This document shows positions 1 through 7,831 of a stretch of 64,000 bases of DNA, piece by piece. This DNA comes from Pseudomonas synxantha BG33R (lineage in GTDB: Bacteria > Pseudomonadota > Gammaproteobacteria > Pseudomonadales > Pseudomonadaceae): assembly GCF_000263715.2 (NCBI RefSeq), contig NZ_CM001514.1, forward strand, positions 1,412,936 to 1,476,935, written 5' to 3'. The notes under the pieces were generated by a model. It worked only from the letters and a program-made list of their open reading frames with translations, was not told the origin of the DNA and did not search any database. Position 1 is the first letter of the stretch, and every line of letters begins with the position of its first letter. The translations under genes were made by a program, and so were the position numbers.

Positions 1-23
1 AAGAAGCCGACACTGACATCTGA
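1..23 (+). CDS. recA: 3' end of an upstream gene, probably recA (partial)
   Basis: Read in frame 3, the first bases encode an acidic tail Glu-Ala-Asp-Thr-Asp-Ile followed by TGA at 21-23, nine bases before recX. An acidic C-terminus is typical of RecA, and recA directly precedes recX in Pseudomonas. Only seven codons are visible, so the identity rests on context rather than on the sequence itself. Confidence 0.45.
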
Positions 24-31
24 AGCAAACG

Positions 32-499
32 ATGACTGTTGTACTGGATACACTCGTTGCCGTTCGGCGCACTGCAATGGACCTGCTCGCTCGCCGCGAG
101 CATGGCCGAGTCGAGCTGACGCGTAAATTGCGTCAGCGCGGCGCAGAGCCTGAGATGATCGAAACAGCCCTCGACCGTTTGACAGAAGAAGGGCTGTTGT
201 CGGAAGCCCGTTACCTTGAAAGTTTTGTGTCCTATCGAGCGCGCTCCGGTTACGGCCCTGCGCGGATTCGTGAAGAGCTGAGCCAGCGTGGTCTGCAACG
301 TGCCGATATCGACCTTGCCCTGCGTGAGTGCGGTATCAACTGGCAGTCGCAGTTGGAAGACACTTGGCGCCGCAAGTTTGCGGGGCACCTTCCGATTGAC
401 GCCAGGGAGCGTGCGAAGCAAGGGCGCTTTCTGAGCTATCGCGGGTTTTCGATGGACATGATCAGCCGCTTGTTGAGCGGCCGCGATATGGACGACTGA
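32..499 (+). CDS. recX: Regulatory protein RecX
   Basis: The 155-residue product has the size and helix-rich, Arg/Glu-rich make-up of RecX. It contains the family signatures [16 protein letters not shown] near residue 22 and [14 protein letters not shown] near residue 74. RecX binds the RecA filament and limits its recombinase and co-protease activity, so it tempers the SOS response. It begins eight bases after the stop of what appears to be recA, as expected for a recA-recX unit, and is followed by a strong bidirectional terminator. The ATG at 32 is the first in the frame; a clear ribosome-binding site is not obvious, which would fit translation coupled to recA. Confidence 0.93.
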   Translation: MTVVLDTLVAVRRTAMDLLARREHGRVELTRKLRQRGAEPEMIETALDRLTEEGLLSEARYLESFVSYRARSGYGPARIREELSQRGLQRADIDLALRECGINWQSQLEDTWRRKFAGHLPIDARERAKQGRFLSYRGFSMDMISRLLSGRDMDD

Positions 500-512
500 A
501 CGCCCCAAAACG

Positions 513-548
513 AAAAGGCCCACTATGAAAATAGTGGGCCTTTTTTTT
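513..548. terminator. Bidirectional terminator between recX and the LOG-family gene
   Basis: A perfect 10-bp stem, GGCCCACTAT / ATAGTGGGCC (517-526 and 531-540), has a four-base loop. Eight T follow on the plus strand and four A precede it, giving a T run on the minus strand. It separates two convergent genes and can serve both. Confidence 0.9.
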
Positions 549-561
549 CGCCTGCAAAAAA

Positions 562-1674
562 CTACGCCGGCAGTGATGTCACGCGTTGCTGCGTCTTGCC
601 TTGGGCCTGTGCCCAGTTTTCCGGCAGGTTGATGTAATCCACCAATTCACGCAGTCGCCCCTGGTCGCGGCCATTGAAGTTGAACACCAGGCGGGTCAAG
701 TGACTGAACCTTGGTTCGTCATGGTCTTCGCCTGTATAGGCGAGTTGTTGAAACTCGCCACTGAGCCGCAGGCTGGCAAACTCTTGCTGCAAATGGGCCA
801 GAGCACGCTCACTGAGAGGATGGTTCATGCGCACCACAAACTCGCGTTTCAACCAACGGGTGGAGTGGAAGTTAGCATAGAACTGGTTGATTTCATCCAC
901 TGCTTCTTCGGCGCTGTAGACCAGGCGTATCAGCTTGAGGTCAGTGGGCAGGATATAGCGGTTGGCTTCCAACTGGCTGCGGATAAAGTCCAGGGCACCT
1001 TGCCAGAACCCGCCGCCCGGCGCATCCAGCAACACCACTGGCACCAGCGGGCTCTTGCCAGTCTGGATCAGGGTCAGTACTTCCAAAGCCTCGTCCAGGG
1101 TGCCGAAACCGCCTGGGCACAACACCAGCGCGTCGGCTTCCTTGACGAAGAACAGCTTGCGAGTAAAGAAGAAGTGGAATGACAGCAGGTTTTCGGTGCC
1201 ATCGATGGTGGGGTTGGCGTGCTGTTCAAAGGGTAGCGTGATATTGAACCCCAGGCTGTGCGCCAGGCCCGCGCCTTCGTGGGCTGCCGCCATGATGCCG
1301 CCGCCACCGCCGGTGATCACCATCAGGTCGGAGCGCGCCAATGCTGCACCCACCTCTCGGGCCAGCGCATACAGTGGGCTTTCCACAGGTGTACGTGCTG
1401 AGCCGAACACCGTCACCTTGCGCCGGTCCTTGAATTGTTCGAGTACGCGAAATGCATGGTCCAATTCACGAATGGCGCGCAGGGTGATCTTGGCATTCCA
1501 GCGATCCCGGTCGTCCTGGGCCATGCGCAGAACGGTAAGGATCATGTCGCGATAAAGGGGGATATTCGGGCTGTTGGGGGCGATCAACTGGATTTGCGCG
1601 TCGACCTGCTGCGTGAGGTCGGTCCCGTTTTCTTCAAAATGACGAAGCAACTGATCATTGGATTCATAAGGCAT
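562..1674 (-). CDS. LOG-family (TIGR00730-type) Rossmann-fold nucleotide nucleosidase-like protein
   Basis: The 370-residue protein contains the lysine-decarboxylase-like/LOG core: GSAR near residue 91, the phosphate-binding GGGGGIM at 122-128 and the catalytic signature PGGFGTLDE at 187-195. LOG and PpnN proteins hydrolyse the N-glycosidic bond of nucleoside 5'-monophosphates, releasing a free base and ribose 5-phosphate. Plain LOG proteins are about 190 residues, whereas this one carries about 85 extra residues before the core and about 100 after it, closer to PpnN-type enzymes. Substrate preference (purine, pyrimidine or cytokinin nucleotide) cannot be read from the sequence. It converges on recX across a shared terminator. 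Confidence 0.82.
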   Translation of the reverse strand: MPYESNDQLLRHFEENGTDLTQQVDAQIQLIAPNSPNIPLYRDMILTVLRMAQDDRDRWNAKITLRAIRELDHAFRVLEQFKDRRKVTVFGSARTPVESPLYALAREVGAALARSDLMVITGGGGGIMAAAHEGAGLAHSLGFNITLPFEQHANPTIDGTENLLSFHFFFTRKLFFVKEADALVLCPGGFGTLDEALEVLTLIQTGKSPLVPVVLLDAPGGGFWQGALDFIRSQLEANRYILPTDLKLIRLVYSAEEAVDEINQFYANFHSTRWLKREFVVRMNHPLSERALAHLQQEFASLRLSGEFQQLAYTGEDHDEPRFSHLTRLVFNFNGRDQGRLRELVDYINLPENWAQAQGKTQQRVTSLPA

Positions 1675-1966
1675 TCAACTTCTCCTTCTTTACAGGGCCG
1701 GATAGTCGACGAGAGCGTCGTCGGGGCCACGACACTGCATGTGTCGTTGCATGCCACAGGAGGGCAGGCCGCTTATGCCCTGAAAGTGTTACTGAACAGC
1801 ATTGAAATAGCTGTGGGCGGGCGTATGGGATGGCTTGATCATGGGCCGAAAAACCCTTGGCTGGCAACCGCTTATTGGTTACGCATCAGAGCGTTCAGTC
1901 GTTGGCAGAAAACGGATCGAAGGATTGCGCGCCGCTGGACAGCCGCGCGCGAGGGTTTAGCAGTGG

Positions 1967-2401
1967 TTACTTTTTCTTCTTTGTCGGAGCCGGGCAATCG
2001 GCTTCAACGAACTTGACCGAAGCCACGGGGCGGTTGGTCTTGTTCTCGGTGATTTCGTAGCGCATTACAGCACCCTTTGCCATCAGTTCGCGGTAGCCTG
2101 GGTTGGTGCAGACGCTGCGGCCGAGCTGGAAATACACAGCCTTGGGGTTGGCACGCATCTGTTCGGCACGATCAGGCTGAACGCTGAGGTGATCAATCAG
2201 CTGCATACCTTCAACGGTGTAGGCCACTTCCAGGGTCTTTTCATCAATTTCCCGGGGCAGGTCCTTGTTGCTTTCGGCCGCGACGCTTTGCAGCTTCCTG
2301 TTCATTTGAGCCTCCAGCAGCGAAGCCGCGTGGGCGCCCATAGGCAAGACCAACGCTATGGCGAGGGATGGGGCAACAAGGCGCAGCATGGAACGCAGCA
2401 T
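1967..2401 (-). CDS. PA3611-like secreted protein (quorum-sensing-regulated virulence factor family)
   Basis: The 144-residue product starts with a clear signal peptide (hydrophobic residues about 8-24, cleavage probably after AHA-A near residue 25) and so should be exported. The mature part has two cysteines, in RSVCTN and VEADCPA, that could form a disulfide, and a Lys-rich tail. It resembles P. aeruginosa PA3611, a small periplasmic or secreted protein whose structural family was named for quorum-sensing control. The molecular function is not established. An AGGAG-like site (minus strand) sits just upstream of the ATG. The 292 bases between it and the LOG-family gene hold no convincing gene. 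Confidence 0.7.
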   Translation of the reverse strand: MLRSMLRLVAPSLAIALVLPMGAHAASLLEAQMNRKLQSVAAESNKDLPREIDEKTLEVAYTVEGMQLIDHLSVQPDRAEQMRANPKAVYFQLGRSVCTNPGYRELMAKGAVMRYEITENKTNRPVASVKFVEADCPAPTKKKK

Positions 2402-2579
2402 GAAACTCTCCTGATTCGGTTACTGGTGCATAGACCAGCCACTGCGCTGTGCGTTCAGTGGCGCGCAATTATAGGTGAGCCCTTGCCACTACAGCCAGGC
2501 GTATCGCTGGTAAACTTCGGGACTTCTGTTTTTCACGAGTTTCTTCCGTGTCGATTCCCTTTTCTTCGCCGCGTGCCCG

Positions 2580-3299
2580 ATGAGCCACGCCGTTTCCCGT
2601 TTGCGTGCTCAGCGTCTGGCGCGTGCCGTCAGGCCGTTTCTTAATCGTGGTTCCCGAGCTGAGCGTTGCTCCGGCTGTCGGGTAATTCCCGAGTACTGCT
2701 TATGTGCCTGGCGGCCCCAGGTACAAGCCAAGTCGGCCATGTGCCTGTTGATGCATGACGTTGAGCCGATGAAACCCAGCAACACGGGTTGGCTGATCGC
2801 TGATGTCATACACGACACCACTGCATTCGCCTGGTCGCGCACCGAAGTCGACCCCGATTTGCTCAGATTGTTGGCCGATCCGCAGTGGCAGCCATATATT
2901 GTCTTCCCCGGTGAATTCGTGGCACCGGAACGGGTGGTCAGTGAAGTGCGCATGGAGGAGGGCAAGCGCCCGCTGTTCATCCTGCTGGACGGCACCTGGA
3001 GCGAAGCGCGCAAGATGTTTCGCAAAAGTCCCTACCTTGAGCATTTGCCGGTCCTGAGCCTGGCCCCTGAGCAGTTATCGCGCTACAAACTGCGGCGTTC
3101 CAAGCGTGATGACCATTTCTGCACCGCCGAGGTGGCGGCACTGTGTCTGGAGTTGGCCGAAGACGTGGCCGCCAGCGAAGTGCTGGATGCCTATCTCGAT
3201 GTATTCAGCACCCATTACCTGGCTGCCAAGTTCCAAATGCCGCTGGACCCGACGGACGTTGTGCATACTCGCCTTGCACCCTACATCCCGGCGGTATAA
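2580..3299 (+). CDS. DTW-domain protein, tRNA-uridine aminocarboxypropyltransferase (TapT/YfiP type)
   Basis: The 239-residue protein has the DTW-family hallmarks: a zinc-ribbon-like cysteine set (Cys30, Cys33, Cys40, Cys42) and the defining motif DGTWSEARKMFRKS starting at residue 137. Characterised members (E. coli TapT, the human DTWD proteins) move the 3-amino-3-carboxypropyl group of S-adenosylmethionine onto uridine in tRNA, making acp3U. The first ATG of the frame is used; longer starts are not available. It stands alone between a minus-strand gene and erdR. The target tRNA position is inferred from homologues. Confidence 0.85.
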   Translation: MSHAVSRLRAQRLARAVRPFLNRGSRAERCSGCRVIPEYCLCAWRPQVQAKSAMCLLMHDVEPMKPSNTGWLIADVIHDTTAFAWSRTEVDPDLLRLLADPQWQPYIVFPGEFVAPERVVSEVRMEEGKRPLFILLDGTWSEARKMFRKSPYLEHLPVLSLAPEQLSRYKLRRSKRDDHFCTAEVAALCLELAEDVAASEVLDAYLDVFSTHYLAAKFQMPLDPTDVVHTRLAPYIPAV

Positions 3300-3503
3300 C
3301 CAGACGACGTTTGCATGATGGCACCGTAAACCTGCAACCCGCTAAAATGCCCGCGGGCGTAGTGCTTGACCCTCCAGGCTACGCTGGTCATGCTGGGCGC
3401 CGATTGGGGCGCAACCGTGAATGCCTGACGTCGTTTCAAGTGCTTTTGACGTTGAGCAAGCCCTGTGGCGATAGCTGCCAGGCCGTCGCCTTGTGTATTG
3501 GTG

Positions 3504-3535
3504 AGCCCTGAACCATCAGGGCTGCCATAAAAAAC
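3504..3535 (+). terminator. Hairpin upstream of erdR, probable terminator of the DTW gene
   Basis: AGCCCTGA (3504-3511) pairs with TCAGGGCT (3516-3523) around a four-base loop, followed by an A-rich rather than T-rich stretch. It lies 28 bases before the erdR start, so it could instead act in the erdR leader. The rest of 3300-3503 shows no gene. Confidence 0.4.
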
Positions 3536-3550
3536 AGGATCATTTAACCA

Positions 3551-4201
3551 ATGGCCACATACGAAATCCTGATAGCCGATGACCATCCGCTGTTTCGCAG
3601 CGCTCTGCATCAGGCAGTCACCCTGGGGCTTGGCCCTGATGTTCGCCTGGTCGAAGTGGCCAGCATCGCCGAACTGGAAGCTCGTCTCACCGAAAAATCC
3701 GACTGGGACCTGGTGCTGCTCGACCTGAACATGCCCGGTGCCTACGGCTTTTCCGGGCTGGTGCTGCTGCGCGGGCAATACCCGCAGATCCCCGTGGTGA
3801 TGGTCTCGGCCCAGGAAGAAGCCGACGTGGTGGTGCGCTCCAAGGAGTTTGGCGCCAGTGGCTTCATTCCCAAGTCCAGCGCGATGGAAGAGATCCAGAA
3901 AGCCGTGCGCGCGGTATTGGACGGCGATGTGTCCTGGCCGCCCCAGGCGTTTGAACAAATCAACGTGTCCGACGAAGCCAAGGCCGCCCGCGATGGCCTG
4001 GCCAGTCTCACCCCCCAGCAGTTCCGGGTGCTGACCATGGTCTGCGAAGGTTTGCTGAACAAGCAGATTGCCTACGAATTGAGCGTGTCGGAAGCAACCA
4101 TCAAGGCCCATGTCACGGCGATTTTCCGTAAGCTGGGGGTGCGTACCCGGACCCAGGCGGCGTTGCTTTTGCAACAACTTGAGTCAATCTCGCAACATTA
4201 A
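3551..4201 (+). CDS. erdR: Response regulator ErdR (NarL/LuxR-type)
   Basis: The 216-residue protein has an N-terminal receiver domain (acidic pair at residues 10-11, phospho-acceptor Asp58 in LLDLNMPG, conserved Lys in IPKSS) and a C-terminal LuxR-type helix-turn-helix (about 150-205). It matches ErdR (P. aeruginosa PA3604), a regulator placed at or near the top of the hierarchy controlling ethanol oxidation and acetate metabolism. No histidine kinase gene is adjacent, so it is an orphan regulator here. dgkA follows after 75 bases. Confidence 0.83.
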   Translation: MATYEILIADDHPLFRSALHQAVTLGLGPDVRLVEVASIAELEARLTEKSDWDLVLLDLNMPGAYGFSGLVLLRGQYPQIPVVMVSAQEEADVVVRSKEFGASGFIPKSSAMEEIQKAVRAVLDGDVSWPPQAFEQINVSDEAKAARDGLASLTPQQFRVLTMVCEGLLNKQIAYELSVSEATIKAHVTAIFRKLGVRTRTQAALLLQQLESISQH

Positions 4202-4276
4202 GTTACAGCCACTTCACGCTTTTTTGACTTTGCGTGATCTAGCTTCCCCACTTCTTTGGTTCAGTTGCCTACATCT

Positions 4277-4639
4277 ATGTCGCCTTTCAAGGGTCAAACC
4301 GGTATCAAACGTATCTTCAATGCAGGGGGTTATTCCCTGGATGGTCTGCGCGCAGCTTTCACCGGCGAGGCGGCGTTCCGTCAGTTGGTGTTGTTGAACG
4401 TCATCCTGATCCCTTTGAGCTTTTTCCTGCAGGTCAGCCGGGTCGAGCGGGCACTGCTGATTGCGGTGTGCCTGCTGGCGTTGATTGTCGAGTTGCTCAA
4501 CTCTGCGGTAGAAGCGGCCATTGACCGTATTTCCCTGGACCGCCACCCGCTGTCGAAAAACGCCAAGGACATGGGCAGCGCCGCGCAATTTGTGGCACTG
4601 ACCATGATCACCCTGGTGTGGGCTGTGATTCTGATCTGA
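4277..4639 (+). CDS. dgkA: Diacylglycerol kinase DgkA
   Basis: This is a 120-residue integral membrane protein of the prokaryotic diacylglycerol kinase family. It contains the signature ELLNSAVEAAIDRIS and the C-terminal segment KNAKDMGSAAQ. It phosphorylates diacylglycerol with ATP to phosphatidic acid, recycling the diacylglycerol released when membrane-derived phosphoglycerol is moved to periplasmic glucans. opgD at 14.5 kb is a possible partner in that cycle. The start at 4277 (MSPFKGQTG) is chosen over an upstream GTG/ATG read because the family begins here. Three membrane helices are expected. Confidence 0.93.
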   Translation: MSPFKGQTGIKRIFNAGGYSLDGLRAAFTGEAAFRQLVLLNVILIPLSFFLQVSRVERALLIAVCLLALIVELLNSAVEAAIDRISLDRHPLSKNAKDMGSAAQFVALTMITLVWAVILI

Positions 4640-4642
4640 CGA

Positions 4643-5569
4643 TCAGGCGATACTCGGCAGTACGATCTCGTCGCTGCGCTGCACCCCAGCGGTGAAGGCG
4701 CGGCACAGTTCGAGAAACTCGCGCATCGCCGAGGTCTGGTATTTCTGCTTATGCCAGATGAAGTAGAACTGCCGGGCCAGGTCCAGGTCCGGGGTTTCCA
4801 CCGGTACCAGGCTGCCGCGGCGGAACGCGTCGCGCAGCGCCAGCCGCGAAATGCAGCCGATCCCCAACCCCGACTCCACTGCCCGCTTGATCGCCTCGGT
4901 GTGTTCCAGTTCCAGACGGATATTCAGCGCGCTGCGATGATGGCGCATGGCCTGGTCAAACGTCAGGCGCGTGCCCGAGCCTTGTTCGCGCAGGATCCAC
5001 GCTTCGTGGGTCAATTCGTCCATGGTGGCCACGCCACGCTTGGCCAAATGATGCTGCGGCGCACAGAACACCACCAGCTCATCTTCTACCCACGTCTGCA
5101 CCTCGATATCCGGGTGGCTGCAGTCGCCCTCAATTAGACCCAGGTCAATTTCGTAGTGCGCTACCTGATGCACGATATGTGCAGTGTTCTGCACATGGAG
5201 TTTCACCTGGCTTTCGGGATGCTGCTGCATAAAGCTGCCAATCAGCAGCGTCGCCAAGTAATTGCCGATGGTCAGGGTCGCGCCGACCGCCAAGGAGCCG
5301 AAGCCGGACTTGCCGTTGAGCAGGTCCTCGATCTCTTTGGCCTGGTCCAGCAGTGCAACCGCCTGGGGCAATAGCTGGTGACCGAGGGCGTTGAGACTCA
5401 GGCGTTTGCCGGCGCGGTCGAACAATTGGCAGCTGGATTGACGCTCCAGCTCGGTGATCGACGTGCTGGCGGCGGATTGAGATAAGGCCAGAAGGCCAGC
5501 AGCGCGAGAGACGCTTTCCTGCTGGGCGACGGCGACGAAAACTTGCAGTTGACGGAGAGTAAATCGCAT
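4643..5569 (-). CDS. finR: LysR-family regulator FinR
   Basis: The 308-residue protein has an N-terminal LysR winged helix-turn-helix (MRFTLRQLQVFVAVAQQESVSRAA, with SQSAAS in the recognition helix) and a C-terminal effector-binding domain. It is divergent from fpr, exactly the arrangement of finR and fprA in P. putida. There FinR activates the ferredoxin-NADP+ reductase gene under oxidative and osmotic stress. The start at 5569 was preferred to the longer 333-residue reading because MRFTL is the usual LysR N-terminus and the extra residues overlap the promoter region. Confidence 0.83.
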   Translation of the reverse strand: MRFTLRQLQVFVAVAQQESVSRAAGLLALSQSAASTSITELERQSSCQLFDRAGKRLSLNALGHQLLPQAVALLDQAKEIEDLLNGKSGFGSLAVGATLTIGNYLATLLIGSFMQQHPESQVKLHVQNTAHIVHQVAHYEIDLGLIEGDCSHPDIEVQTWVEDELVVFCAPQHHLAKRGVATMDELTHEAWILREQGSGTRLTFDQAMRHHRSALNIRLELEHTEAIKRAVESGLGIGCISRLALRDAFRRGSLVPVETPDLDLARQFYFIWHKQKYQTSAMREFLELCRAFTAGVQRSDEIVLPSIA

Positions 5570-5581
5570 ATCGATATAACC

Positions 5582-5594
5582 GATAACCCTTATC
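5582..5594. promoter_or_regulatory. Candidate FinR operator in the finR-fpr divergent promoter
   Basis: A perfect dyad GATAA-CCC-TTATC lies 13 bases upstream of the finR start, in the 125-bp region shared by the two divergent genes. LysR regulators usually bind short AT-rich dyads in such regions. That FinR binds here is inference. Confidence 0.35.
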
Positions 5595-5694
5595 TTAATA
5601 ATCCAGTTAACAGATATTGTCGCCGCCATTAGAATGCTGTGCAATTGCGCATCCTTACCTTTGGCGCAGACCCATTTCCAGGAGTCCCCCGTAC

Positions 5695-6474
5695 ATGAGC
5701 AACATGAACCACGAGCGTGTCCTCAGTGTTCATCACTGGAACGACACTCTGTTCAGCTTCAAGTGCACCCGCGATCCGGGCCTGCGCTTCGAGAACGGTC
5801 AGTTCGTGATGATCGGCCTGCAACAGCCCAACGGCCGCCCGCTCATGCGCGCTTACTCGATTGCCAGCCCGAACTGGGAAGAGCATCTGGAATTCTTCAG
5901 CATCAAGGTGCCGGATGGCCCGCTGACTTCCCAATTGCAGCACTTGAAGGAAGGCGACGAGATCATCATCAGCAAAAAACCGACGGGCACCCTGGTGCTT
6001 GACGATTTGAAGCCGGGCAAACACCTGTACCTGCTCAGCACCGGCACTGGCCTCGCGCCATTTATGAGCGTGATCCAGGATCCGGAGACCTATGAGCGTT
6101 TCGAAAAAGTGATCCTGTGCCACGGCGTGCGTTACGTCAACGAAGTTGCCTATCGCGAATTCATCACCGAGCACCTGCCGCAGAACGAATTCTTCGGCGA
6201 GGCCCTGCGTGACAAGTTGATCTACTACCCGACCGTGACCCGCGAGCCGTTCGAAAACGAAGGCCGCCTGACCGACCTGATGCGCAGTGGCAAGCTGTTC
6301 AGCGATATCGGCCTGCCGCCGATCAACCCCGAGGACGACCGCGCCATGCTGTGCGGCAGCCCAAGCATGTTGGATGAGACCAGCGAAGTGCTGAACAGCT
6401 TCGGCCTGAAGGTTTCGCCACGGATGCGTGAGCCGGGTGATTACCTGATCGAGCGTGCGTTCGTCGAGAAGTAA
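5695..6474 (+). CDS. fpr: Ferredoxin-NADP+ reductase
   Basis: The 259-residue flavoprotein has the FAD-binding signature RAYSIAS near residue 51 and the NADP-binding STGTGLAP segment near residue 110. It has the bacterial Fpr C-terminus ending VEK. It exchanges electrons between NADPH and ferredoxin or flavodoxin in the cytoplasm, which supports Fe-S repair and oxidative-stress defence. The start at 5695 has an AGGAG about nine bases upstream and begins MSNMNHERVLSV, typical for Pseudomonas Fpr. The divergent finR gene is its probable activator. Confidence 0.95.
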   Translation: MSNMNHERVLSVHHWNDTLFSFKCTRDPGLRFENGQFVMIGLQQPNGRPLMRAYSIASPNWEEHLEFFSIKVPDGPLTSQLQHLKEGDEIIISKKPTGTLVLDDLKPGKHLYLLSTGTGLAPFMSVIQDPETYERFEKVILCHGVRYVNEVAYREFITEHLPQNEFFGEALRDKLIYYPTVTREPFENEGRLTDLMRSGKLFSDIGLPPINPEDDRAMLCGSPSMLDETSEVLNSFGLKVSPRMREPGDYLIERAFVEK

Positions 6475-6498
6475 TACCGCGTCAGTAAGCAGATCAAA

Positions 6499-6590
6499 AT
6501 GTGGGAGGGGGCTTGCCCCCGATGGCGGAGTGTCAGTCACTGCATCTGGTGACTGACCCACTGCTATCGGGAGCAAGCCCCCTTCCGCAT
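6499..6590. repeat. REPIN (two inverted REP sequences)
   Basis: A REP copy starting GTGGGAGGGGGCTTGCCCCC is followed by a hairpin (TGTCAGTCAC / GTGACTGAC) and then an inverted REP ending in GGGAGCAAGCCCCCTTCCGC. It lies between the convergent fpr and trmO genes, a usual REPIN position. Confidence 0.9.
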
Positions 6591-6602
6591 TCAGTCTCCG
6601 GT

Positions 6603-7298
6603 TTATCCGGCGGGAACCACTTCCAGCACACAAATCATCCCGGGTTCCGGGTAGTGCCAGCGCACATCCACATCCCAGAATTGCGCACCGTATTCCCGTT
6701 CCGACGTAGGAACCTGATACGCCGGCCGCGGATCCTGCGCCAAACACTGCTCAATCAGTTCCACCAACGGCTCGCCGAGGCGTTGAGCGTGGCCTTGCGC
6801 CTGTTGCAGCGCCGTCTTCAGCCACTGCACCGCAATCAGTTGCGGCGCGCTGCTGGCGATGCTGTTGGTAGCGCTGTCGACAATGTCGGCATAGGGCACA
6901 TATGGCTTGATATCCAGCACCGGCGTGCCATCGAGCAAGTCGATCCCGGAAATCCACAGTCGCCCCGGTTCCACCTTGTCCAGCTTGACCACCGATTGGC
7001 CAATGCCGTTGGGTCGATGGGTTGCACGGGTGGCAAACACGCCCATGGACGTATTGCCGCCCAGGCGTGGCGGGCGCACTTTCAGGCGTGGCTTGTCTTC
7101 AAGGGCCTGATGAAACAGGAACAGCAACCACACATGGCTGACCTGTTCCAGCCCCTGCACCGCCTCGCCCTGGTCGAACGGCGCCACCAACTCCAGTACG
7201 CCACGGGCAGCCGGTGCCAGTTGCGGTTGGCGCGGGATGGCGAACTTCTCCTTGAAGCAGGAGCGTACGAAACCGACGGGCGAGACCTGGTAACTCAT
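6603..7298 (-). CDS. trmO: tRNA (N6-threonylcarbamoyladenosine-37-N6)-methyltransferase TrmO
   Basis: The 231-residue protein has the TsaA/TrmO signatures: an N-terminal beta-barrel beginning VSPVGFVRS, then VWLLFLFH, LGGNTSMGVFATRATHRPNGIG and DLLDGTPVLDIKPYVPYAD. TrmO methylates t6A at tRNA position 37 to m6t6A using S-adenosylmethionine. It is followed by a YehS-like gene only three bases away in the opposite sense of reading order: that gene lies upstream on the same strand, so the two are probably co-transcribed. tsaB at 42.4 kb and tcdA at 62.3 kb act on the same nucleotide. Confidence 0.93.
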   Translation of the reverse strand: MSYQVSPVGFVRSCFKEKFAIPRQPQLAPAARGVLELVAPFDQGEAVQGLEQVSHVWLLFLFHQALEDKPRLKVRPPRLGGNTSMGVFATRATHRPNGIGQSVVKLDKVEPGRLWISGIDLLDGTPVLDIKPYVPYADIVDSATNSIASSAPQLIAVQWLKTALQQAQGHAQRLGEPLVELIEQCLAQDPRPAYQVPTSEREYGAQFWDVDVRWHYPEPGMICVLEVVPAG

Positions 7299-7301
7299 GG
7301 C

Positions 7302-7763
7302 TTAGGCACGGACCCGCAAGGTCAAGCCCTTGAGGAAGTTACGCAGCAACTGATCACCACAGGTGCGGTAGTTGGTATGGCCGAACTTGCGGAACAGCGC
7401 GCTCAGCTCTGGCTTGGACACCGGGAACTCCGCTGCCTTGAGGATGGCATGCATGTCGTCTTCCTTGAGTTCGAAGGCCACGCGCAGCTTTTTCAGGATG
7501 ATGTTGTTGGTCACCGGCGTTTCGATCGGCTGCGGTGGACGGCTTTCGTCCTTGCCGCGCTTGAAGATGACCAAGCCATCGAGGAAGTGAGCCATGACTT
7601 CATCCGGGCAGAACACGAAGCCTTCTTCCTCATCTTTCTTGAGGTAGGTCAGCAGGTCTTCCTTGGTCACGTCCATGCCGCCGAGCTTGATGATCTCGAC
7701 CATCTTGTTGTCGCTGATGTCGAGCATGTAGCGCACGCTGCGCAGTACGTCGTTGTGAATCAT
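7302..7763 (-). CDS. DUF1456 family protein (YehS-like)
   Basis: The 153-residue protein carries two DUF1456 repeats, one around MIHNDVLRSVRYMLDISDNKMVEII (residues 1-65) and one around TNNIILKKLRVAFELKEDDMHAIL (about 85-150). This is the YehS family, for which no biochemical role is established. The start at 7763 (MIHNDVLRS) is the family start; the longer frame adds residues without similarity. Its stop lies three bases before the trmO start on the same strand, suggesting a two-gene unit. Confidence 0.85.
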   Translation of the reverse strand: MIHNDVLRSVRYMLDISDNKMVEIIKLGGMDVTKEDLLTYLKKDEEEGFVFCPDEVMAHFLDGLVIFKRGKDESRPPQPIETPVTNNIILKKLRVAFELKEDDMHAILKAAEFPVSKPELSALFRKFGHTNYRTCGDQLLRNFLKGLTLRVRA

Positions 7764-7831
7764 GGTGAGCAATCCTGCTATTGAACTGATGACGCCGCCC
7801 AATCAGACGGTGTCGGGAAAAGGGGAACGGC

